Part shown: piece after piece, positions 16,101-21,703 of the stretch
Layout of the letters: the number at the start of each line of letters is the position of its first letter
Numbering within the stretch: the first letter of the stretch is position 1
Source: Collodictyon triciliatum
Lineage: Eukaryota; CRuMs
DNA: 21,703 nt
Direction of reading: 5' to 3'
Assembly: GCA_043381765.1 (NCBI GenBank)
Contig: JBHJMP010000732.1
Coordinates: 1 to 21,703 of the forward strand
Notes under the pieces: generated by a model
What the model was told of the DNA's origin: nothing
Database searches by the model: none
The model's input: only the letters and a program-made list of their open reading frames with translations
Made by a program: the position numbers and the translations under genes

Positions 16101-18296
16101 ATATATATATATATATTATAAGCAGCCGCATTTCACATATCTTCCATGCTGCTTCCTTATTAATCACAAGTCTACCTCAAAGGCGATGCCCAATCGAGAC
16201 CAAATCGACAGGACACAGTACGAGATAATTCAATTATAACATTAATAACTATACATCAAGAAGTCCTACAAACGAAGGGATATCTCCAGATTTACAATTT
16301 ATATCTAAAAATATGCAATCAAAATATCATCGATTCAGGAAATGCCTGATTATGAAAAGAAATATAAGGACACTTGTGAACTTGTATCAAATCTACAGAA
16401 CGCGTTAGAAAAGGTAGCTATTGATTGTAAATTCAGTACTTGTCAGATTGATGATAGAAGTTTACCATAGGAAAGAATAAAAAGCGAACTTATCTCGCAA
16501 AGCAAAAACCAAACAAACACACACCCCGACGGCATCCTCCAAGTACAAATCATGAAAGGTTACACAATACACACTATCTTATTTACTCGTTTATTGTATA
16601 TTCACAAGTAAACCTTTCTTTCATATAACTTGCGGATATGACATATTTGAAGAAAAACTATTTCATTTGCAAACAGAGAAAAAAAACTCTCTTCGAATAG
16701 TACTTTATCATAGTACTTACATTTTCTTCTTTTCGTATGTATTTGTGCATGGATTTGGCTTTCAGAGAGCATTCAAGCCTTGAGGGCTGAGAATGAGACA
16801 TTAAGACAAAGCGAGGATGATATCAAGGCAAAGCAAAAAATAATGGAGGAGAATATGAAGTTGTTGGCTGGTATGCTCTCAATATTCACTTCTAAAGATA
16901 ATATTTCAAACACAATTTTTTCTGAATTGAACGTAACTAAACATTTTTCAAAAAAAAATGCTTTCAGATGAGCGAGACAAAGCACTCGTCCGAATATCAG
17001 TTCTTGAACCTCATTTACATGAGCTAGAGGAGTCTGTAGAGAAGTGGAGAATTCGAGCAAATGATATTCTAGTACTACTATTTTTATATTTTATTTTTCC
17101 ACAAAAGATGTCAACATATTCACGTGATGAATCCGATAAATAGCAACCAACCTCAAATGTACCATATACCAAGGAGAAATATAGTATTTTACAGCTGATG
17201 TGTTAATTTTATTTATAGATAAAATATAATCAAGTTGATCCCTCTGATTTTGAAGAGATGAAGCGTTTAGAATCTGAAGCTAAGAAAACAATAATCTCGT
17301 TAGAATCTGAAGTGGAAAAGGTTGTGTGCATCTCTTCCTCTCTTACCATTTACATGCAACTCCGTGTGTAAGAAGCATTTAAAATGTCAGATAAAGAGAG
17401 ACCAATATGAATATTTTATATACTCACCACGTACAGTTGACAGTATATTTAGAAGATAAAAGAAAAAGAACGTATCTCCATTGTCTTTTACTCGATTTTG
17501 ATTCATTTATAATCTCCTCCTTCCCTCATTTTATTAACACAAAATATAGCTTCGAAATGATGTCCTTAAGAGTGAACAAATCATGGAAAAACTAAAACAA
17601 GTCGAAGAAGAAAGAGACACCGTTAAGAAAGTGAGTGTTATGTTGGCATCTTTCCGTACTATACAATCACATATTATTTGATAAAGTCTAGGATTGTTAC
17701 GTCTCATATTTTAAAAATTAATAAATCAAATATCCTTCATAGAATCTTGCTGAGCGGGAGCTTATGGTTTGTATTTCTTATAAATTGATTGATATATTTC
17801 TATTGAAGTTGGCTAAATGGATTCATAAATATATGCGTTTTTATCTCAGAATTCCCGAATGACAGCAACGCTGGTAAGTGGTTCGATTATGGTGTTTTCA
17901 TCTCTAATTTTATTATACTCCGCCTCGCATTTTCACACAAAAATAATTAGTAAATATATCTTTCATCTCTTTGTCTTTTGTCTCTGTTTTGAAATACATA
18001 TTTATGTAATCTCTTTTTTTTCCATACACCGTGCTCGTCGGATATGTGTAGAAACGGGTATGATTTATCGACTCTTAAAAGCTAGCTACTGGCCACCGTT
18101 TTTCAGAAATAAATATGTCACATACCAGAACGCTGATTTTCACATTAATGTTCATGTCATCGATTCAAGTTAGGGGTAGATGCAAAAACTTCCGCAGAAC
18201 GAGAAATGCGCTTGAAGGAGGAGGTTCGAGTTCTCACAGAAAAATGTGTATGTACCTTTCTTTTCTTTTTCCATTTTAATTAGTGTTACAAAAGAG

Positions 18297-18372
<76 letters not shown>

Positions 18373-18472
18373 NNNNNNNNNNNNNNNNNNNNNNNNNNNN
18401 NNNNNNNNNNNNNNNNNNNNNNNNNNNNNNNNNNNNNNNNNNNNNNNNNNNNNNNNNNNNNNNNNNNNNNNN

Positions 18473-18528
<56 letters not shown>

Positions 18529-20753
18529 ACTGGGATAACCTTTTGTTTTTAAAACACTACAGAGCAAGCTGGAAAATGATGTTGAGCAACAAAAAGTATC
18601 AAACTTTAAAATAGGCTGATTCCATTTATATTAAAAATGTTTTCATTCTAATGTCAGGTGTATGTGGCTCTATGATAACCATTTACTTATATAACAAAAA
18701 GGTCACATCGACACTATCTTCAGTTTTAACCCCCCTGAAAGATCGACAAGCTAGATTTACTACTGAGCCAACCAGAAACCAGCAAGCCGGTTCTCAGGGA
18801 TTTGTGACAAAAAACCAACTATCCACTCAGCAGCAAACTCAGCAGCAAACCCAACAAACGACCCAACAAACAACCCAACAAACAGCCCAACAAACAACTC
18901 AACAAACAACTCAACAAACAACTCAACAAACAACTCAACAAACAACTCAACAAACAGCCCAACAAACAGCCCAACAAACAGCCCAACAAACAACTCAACA
19001 AACAACTCAACAAATAGCCCAACAACAATCACAAGAATCAGCCCAACAAACAGCTCAACAGACAGCTCAACAGACAGCTCAACAGACAGCTCAACAGACA
19101 GCTCAACAAACAGCTCAACAAACAGCTCAACAAACAGCTCAACAAACAGCTCAACAAACAGCTCAACAAACACAGCACATTACTCAACCACTAATCAGAC
19201 AAGCACCCACACCGATGCAGTTTGAAAGTACCCTTGACCCTCAACAGCAGATTGCAAAGGCCGGCATAACTGAGGAGGCTGGAACATCCACTTCTCAAAA
19301 CATACCACCGATAAAAGTAAGCCAAACACCAAGCCAAAAAGTAACTCTTCACCAAAATATCCAAAGCAACAAGCAACAAACTCAACAGCAACAAACTCAA
19401 CAGCAACAAACTCAACAGCCACAAACTCAACAACCACAACAACCACAACAATCGCAACAATCACAACAATCACAACAATCACAACAATCACAACAATCAC
19501 AACAATCACAACAACTACAACAGAATAAACTTAGCCAACAAAGCACTGGGCAAGGACGCGGAAGAGGAGCTGCAATATCGGTATTGAATAATATGCAAAT
19601 AAGAATATATAAATCAAATCATAAAGGAAAATATCATTCAATAGAAACGTGGACGAGGGGCTATAACAGGAACTGGAAGAGGCCAATCGGGTATTTCTTC
19701 GGCATATTTTGAATAATAGAATATTTCCTATGTATTCAGCATAATGATTTACTCTCACACATAGTAATCAGTTGCTTTTTTAACCCAAAGTGTTATTAAT
19801 TTGATTTTGTATGAAAACTTTAGAATTGAATACTCTTGAAATCCTCCCAGCTTAATTATTTGTGCACAACAAATCACCTTTATATACATGTTAAGAAAGA
19901 TAATGATAAACAAATATAGCTCAAAATAACCGCACAAACGTGTCAGACGAAAAGATAGTAACTGCACAAAGCACATCAACAACAAAAGATGTGCCTAATG
20001 TGAACATGGAAGGTAAATCTCTTCTTATCCATTCAACCGTTGGGCTTTATTAAACATATTTATCTACTAATAGAAGCCGCCACCAAGAGTGAAAGAAGGC
20101 CATTGGAACCAACTTTGGGTAGTGACGTTGAAACAAGCTCTAAAAAATTGCGCCCGGGCACTACAGGCCAAGATACCTCAGAACCTGCTCAAGTCAGACA
20201 CTCCCCATCAACCATCCCTGTGCCATCGACATCACTGACTCAAGCAATATCTCGAAGCCCGTCTCTACAAGCGCAGACCACAATTAAGAGCTTCAACCCT
20301 ACTGCGGTCCCTTTGTCTCAAACTAGTCAAGGAAAGCCTCAGCGCTCAATCGTTCGACCTGAAATTAGGTGCGCCTACCAGAATCGTTTTTTATCGCCAC
20401 AATATCATCTCTTTTTTTCACGCGCTCAATAACATAAAACAAAATAAATAAATAAATAAATAAATAAACTAACATCCCAATTTACTATTGCCTTGAATTT
20501 AGCTTGTTACCTAAGCTAGAAGGCTCAACGGCCCAGAATGAGAAGCAAATCGGTAAATCAGATTCAATCATCAATATAAGTATACTTTGTACTCCTATTA
20601 TAATATCACTTGACTCAATCTTCACTTATATTACGATTAGATCCAAAGGAATAAATTACTGTGCTTTAGCACTCAAACCAAGCGTAGCTTAAGATATATT
20701 CTTACTTTTCAGAATGCACCAAACCAGTAACTTTGAACCACATAAATACATAA
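6342..20753 (+). CDS. TPR: Nucleoprotein TPR/Mlp1-like nuclear pore basket protein, about 58-60 exons
   Basis: TPR/Mlp proteins form the nuclear basket filaments and act in mRNA export surveillance, chromatin exclusion near pores and Mad1/Mad2 docking. About 5.35 kb of visible coding sequence gives about 1,780 residues plus whatever the gaps hide, within the family's usual size. The bulk is heptad-patterned coiled coil. Two stretches identify the family: ECKDLHQQNRILLTQYE (exon 15808-15877), equivalent to the RCEDLEKQNRLLHDQ region, and VEKWRIRANDILIKYNQVDP (exons 16968-17071 and 17219-17320), equivalent to the WKxR..KY..DP signature. The C-terminus is low complexity: Q-rich, then RG-rich, then a bipartite NLS-like segment, as in animal TPR. 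The start is the first ATG in frame (MSDQADERELS, acidic). The stop is at 20751-20753 in a short last exon. Exon 1 runs into the first gap, so its end is unknown. About two thirds of introns are phase 0. Confidence 0.85.
6420..6878. other. Assembly gap (6420-6800) flanked by (CT)n and a 23-base T-run
   Basis: 381 undetermined bases interrupt TPR exon 1 and intron 1. The right flank is a (CT)n tract (6801-6855) followed by T at 6856-6878, so the gap probably covers a pyrimidine microsatellite. The missing segment must hold the end of exon 1, leaving phase 1 to join the exon at 6972. Confidence 0.9.
6972..10053 (+). other. TPR: TPR exon block 1: N-terminal coiled coil
   Basis: Proposed exons: 6972-7084, 7202-7346, 7425-7529, 7682-7743, 7958-8051, 8256-8359, 8576-8617, 8791-8862, 8969-9052, 9116-9160, 9248-9343, 9421-9463, 9553-9584, 9655-9702, 9784-9852, 9951-10053. 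All junction phases agree. The first exons encode a partly globular stretch (YPIVDKYPLGGLPAMKSFDF, then DWEKEKALYGRL). After that come coils typical of TPR N-termini, for example EENQQIIDLLRKKSREF and RGEVERIRGEKSSLQ. Exon 9248-9343 ends in ENVQAQSVLIEALK, which resembles the family's NE-AQ-KL-ELYK stretch. The donor of exon 8791-8862 is uncertain because the coil continues for four codons without a GT at its natural end. Introns contain nothing else recognisable apart from the short duplication at 8152-8199. Confidence 0.75.
8152..8199 (+). repeat. 15-base direct repeat inside a TPR intron
   Basis: The sequence aaatgtacaactagt occurs at 8152-8166 and again at 8185-8199, separated by 18 A-rich bases. 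It could be a local tandem duplication or the scar of a small insertion. It lies in the intron between exons 7958-8051 and 8256-8359. Confidence 0.8.
10075..10199 (+). repeat. (TTTC)n microsatellite in a TPR intron
   Basis: About 21 near-perfect TTTC units decay into longer T-runs toward 10199. It begins about 20 bases after the 5' splice site at 10054, so it is transcribed as a long polypyrimidine tract in the pre-mRNA. The lysine-rich antisense frame it creates is an artefact. Confidence 0.97.
11196..11307 (+). repeat. 12-base AATAATAATAAA-type repeat in a TPR intron
   Basis: Units of about 12 bases built from three AAT triplets and an A-run repeat about eight times, then grade into plain AAT. 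It sits in the 344-base intron between exons 11061-11123 and 11468-11500. Nothing else was seen in that intron. Confidence 0.92.
14391..14444 (+). repeat. Intronic acceptor-like element, copy B
   Basis: This T-tract plus segment (TATTCT onward from about 14403, ending in ttttgtgcag and gatggtggagat) is the counterpart of the element at 1754-1805. Using this acceptor would extend the next TPR exon by 44 bases and break its frame. The copy is therefore intronic or a decoy; the accepted site is at 14471/14472. Confidence 0.5.
14677..15311. other. Assembly gap inside TPR (635 bases)
   Basis: The left flank is a T-run passing into an A-run. The exon before it (14472-14571) ends in phase 1 and the firm exon after it (15411-15511) starts in phase 0, so one or more exons of total length 2 modulo 3 are needed between them. 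A 29-base candidate at 15356-15384 satisfies this without needing any exon inside the gap. Confidence 0.9.
16093..16125 (+). repeat. (TA)n tract in a TPR intron
   Basis: A short TA dinucleotide run (core about 16102-16119) follows a T-run at 16077-16085, in the intron after exon 15998-16058. It is minor and has no other features. Confidence 0.85.
18299..18527 (+). repeat. (GT)n microsatellite spanning a 100-base gap
   Basis: GT units at 18299-18372 and 18473-18527 flank exactly 100 undetermined bases, the conventional placeholder for a gap of unknown length. The whole tract lies in the intron between exons 18170-18247 and 18563-18595. The true repeat is therefore at least about 128 bases and may be much longer. 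Confidence 0.97.
18826..19173 (+). repeat. Coding 12-base minisatellite (TTQQ/TAQQ array)
   Basis: About 28 four-residue units make up this in-frame array. The 5' part mixes TTQQ and TAQQ. A break (IAQQQSQESAQQ) divides it from about ten consecutive TAQQ units. Within the latter, the first units use CAACAG for the Gln pair and the later ones CAACAA, in uninterrupted runs. The array is open in all unit copies with no frameshift. Confidence 0.93.
19370..19527 (+). repeat. Second coding Q-rich array (QQT / QQP / QQS units)
   Basis: TQQQQ-type units pass into QQP and then a 9-base CAACAATCA repeat (QQS, about seven copies) before QLQQNKLSQQ. It is separated from the first array by about 60 non-repetitive residues that include STLDPQQQIAKAGITEEAG. 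Confidence 0.92.
20444..20468 (+). repeat. (AAAT)n tract in a TPR intron
   Basis: Six or so tandem AAAT units lie in the 134-base intron between exons 20074-20368 and 20503-20552. Nothing else was seen there. Confidence 0.9.
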
Positions 20754-21187
20754 GGAAGAGATATAGCAATTATCCTCATATTTCATTTAATGTAGAAGGG
20801 GGGATATATTCGCGTGCCATTTTATTTTATTTTTTTATTTTTGACTTCTGCATCTCATAGAATCTTTATTTCTTTTTAAAACTCGAGTGTAGCGGACCAG
20901 AAGATGGTGATTTCATGGCCACTCAATCTAGCCGTTTTGCTTTTTCTTTCCTTTTTTTTCTCCTCATGATATACCTAGTCAGATAATGTAGCTCAAAGAG
21001 CTCATAACCTCATTATAGATGCGGTCTATTTTTTATGTAACGTTTTCTAGTCGCCTCATTCATTATATATTTTTGCACTTTATTACATGCGGGCTAGTCC
21101 GTAAGGTAATTTGCTATACCGCCCATGCCGTTTGGATTCGCTATGTATTGTGTGGCAATTTTTCCTATTCGCCCGGTATTTACAATC
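20754..21187. other. 3' flank of TPR, T-rich spacer
   Basis: This stretch follows the TPR stop codon and is T-rich (for example 20817-20842 and 20935-20963). No canonical AATAAA was seen close after the stop on the + strand. The short open frames present show no recognisable protein features. Confidence 0.5.
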
Positions 21188-21346
21188 TTGGATTTATTAT
21201 GTCCACCGTTTTCATCTTCCTTTCTGTTTCGACTCAGTGAAGTGTGATGATCTTGTATCGCAGGGCAAAGAAAAAAAGCTACCTTCCTTAAGTCTTCTGT
21301 CTTCATACGAAGGGGCTTCAACTTGAAACGATGGCGCCGGAGACAT
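21188..21346 (-). CDS. Possible 5' exons of a small convergent gene (weak)
   Basis: On the minus strand an ATG at 21346 opens a 64-base candidate exon (21346-21283) reading MSPAPSFQVEAPSYEDRRLKE and ending at a GTAGCT donor in phase 1. A second candidate exon, after an acceptor at about 21234, would read ETERKMKTVDIINPRL before a GTAAAT donor near 21187. The peptide is charged and non-repetitive, and base composition here is richer in G and C than the flanks. I could not follow the gene convincingly further, and I do not recognise the protein. It may be chance. Confidence 0.2.
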
Positions 21347-21519
21347 GTTTATGGACAAAGCAGCTCACAAAAAAAATTAGATAGGGAAAAAATATCAATT
21401 TACCACCACGATTTCGGTCGTGGCACACAGGGAGCGATCAGGCCATCGGGCTTGTGAAAATGCCATTAGGGACGAGAGCAAACCTATACTTATTAACTCA
21501 TCTATTTATCGATCTATTT

Positions 21520-21641
21520 ATTTGTTTGGTTGGTTGGTTGTTTGTTTGTTTGTTTTTGTTTGTTTGTTTGTTTTGTTTGTTTTGTTTGTTTGTTTTTTTG
21601 TTTGTTTTTTTGTTTGTTTTTTTTGTTTGTTTTTTTTGTTT

Positions 21642-21703
<62 letters not shown>
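21520..21703 (+). repeat. (GGTT)/(GTTT)n tract ending in poly-T at the window edge
   Basis: GGTT units give way to GTTT, then to longer T-runs, and finally to about 60 consecutive T at 21643-21703. The gradual decay of the unit looks like a natural slippage-prone tract. The pure poly-T at the very edge may also mark the end of a sequence contig. Confidence 0.93.

Larger units (their letters stand above)
15356..18595 (+). other. TPR: TPR exon block 3: distal coiled coil with family signatures
   Basis: Proposed exons: 15356-15384 (tentative), 15411-15511, 15808-15877, 15998-16058, 16171-16217, 16339-16413, 16471-16558, 16766-16870, 16968-17071, 17219-17320, 17550-17630, 17743-17766, 17850-17873, 18052-18057 (tentative microexon), 18170-18247, 18563-18595. 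This block carries the clearest TPR hallmarks: KIRKLSNEILHQMAECKDL continuing into HQQNRILLTQYE, and VEKWRIRAND followed by IKYNQVDPSDFEEMKRL. The stretch 15998-16217 encodes a polar linker (GQASNSPDV), where family members also leave the coil. Two adjacent 24-base exons encode eight residues each. The exons at 15998 and 16171 depend on each other's phase and are the least certain. Confidence 0.78.
18702..20753 (+). other. TPR: TPR exon block 4: Q-rich, RG-rich and NLS-like C-terminus
   Basis: Proposed exons: 18702-19580, 19645-19690, 19920-20012, 20074-20368, 20503-20552, 20713-20753. The 879-base exon is by far the largest. After a short coil end (STLSSVLTPLKDRQARF) it encodes two Gln-rich repeat blocks and ends in GQGRGRGAAIS. 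The next exon continues with KRGRGAITGTGRGQS, an RG-rich patch like that at the end of animal TPR. Exon 20074-20368 carries SERRPLEP and SSKKLRPG, which together look like a bipartite nuclear localisation signal. It then becomes Ser/Pro/Thr-rich (RHSPSTIPVPSTSL). The last exon encodes ECTKPVTLNHINT and the stop. Confidence 0.78.

Noticed and set aside
6972-16558. Splitting the long gene into two neighbouring coiled-coil genes
   Set aside because: No convincing internal stop plus new start was found, phases continue throughout, and total length fits one TPR protein. The gap at 14677 leaves a small residual doubt.
18826-19173. CRISPR-like array
   Set aside because: The 12-base tandem units have no spacers and are in frame within a coding exon.
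18760-19509. Minus-strand leucine/valine-rich frames with repeated ELFVG-like units
   Set aside because: They are shadows of the in-frame glutamine repeats of the TPR exon on the + strand.
18651-19712. A separate 353-codon glutamine-rich gene
   Set aside because: The frame begins upstream of a good acceptor at 18701. The preceding exon ends in matching phase, and the RG tail continues by splicing to 19645, so it is an exon of TPR.
21094-21321. Minus-strand frame of 75 codons
   Set aside because: It has no family resemblance. A spliced reading of the same stretch looks more protein-like, and neither is strong enough for a firm call.

Overview
The window is eukaryotic nuclear DNA: AT-rich, full of microsatellites and homopolymer runs, with densely spliced protein genes (GT..AG introns of roughly 45-400 bases). 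No prokaryotic operons, tRNA/rRNA genes, CRISPR arrays or transposons were seen. The two identifiable genes are typical of opisthokonts. An early-diverging or zoosporic fungus, or another small-genome opisthokont-like protist, is my best guess, but the sequence alone does not settle the lineage.

Layout. (1) 1-222: purine-rich simple repeat. (2) 223-3890, + strand: a 12-exon gene for a TMEM245-like polytopic membrane protein (AI-2E/PerM-related), whose C-terminal half is recognisable exon by exon. (3) 3891-4461: convergent spacer. (4) 4462-5868, - strand: an intronless 468-residue multi-pass membrane protein that I do not recognise. (5) 5869-6341: divergent spacer, probably a shared promoter region. 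(6) 6342-20753, + strand: a giant gene of about 58-60 exons for a nucleoprotein TPR/Mlp1-type protein of the nuclear pore basket. It has a long coiled coil cut into exons of about 24-145 bases, then one 879-base exon with two glutamine-rich repeat blocks, then RG-rich and NLS-like tails. Three assembly gaps (6420-6800, 14677-15311, 18373-18472) fall inside it. (7) 20754-21703: 3' flank, possibly the 5' exons of a small convergent gene, then a (GTTT)n/poly-T tract at the window edge.

How the genes relate. TPR/Mlp1 anchors at the inner face of the nuclear pore and acts in mRNA export quality control, chromatin organisation and spindle-checkpoint docking. TMEM245 homologues are membrane proteins of unknown function. 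The orphan membrane gene probably shares a promoter region with TPR, so co-expression is plausible, but no functional link is shown. Exon models were built by hand from open frames, GT..AG sites and phase continuity. Phase is maintained across nearly every junction outside the gaps, which is the main internal support. Individual exon borders may still be off.
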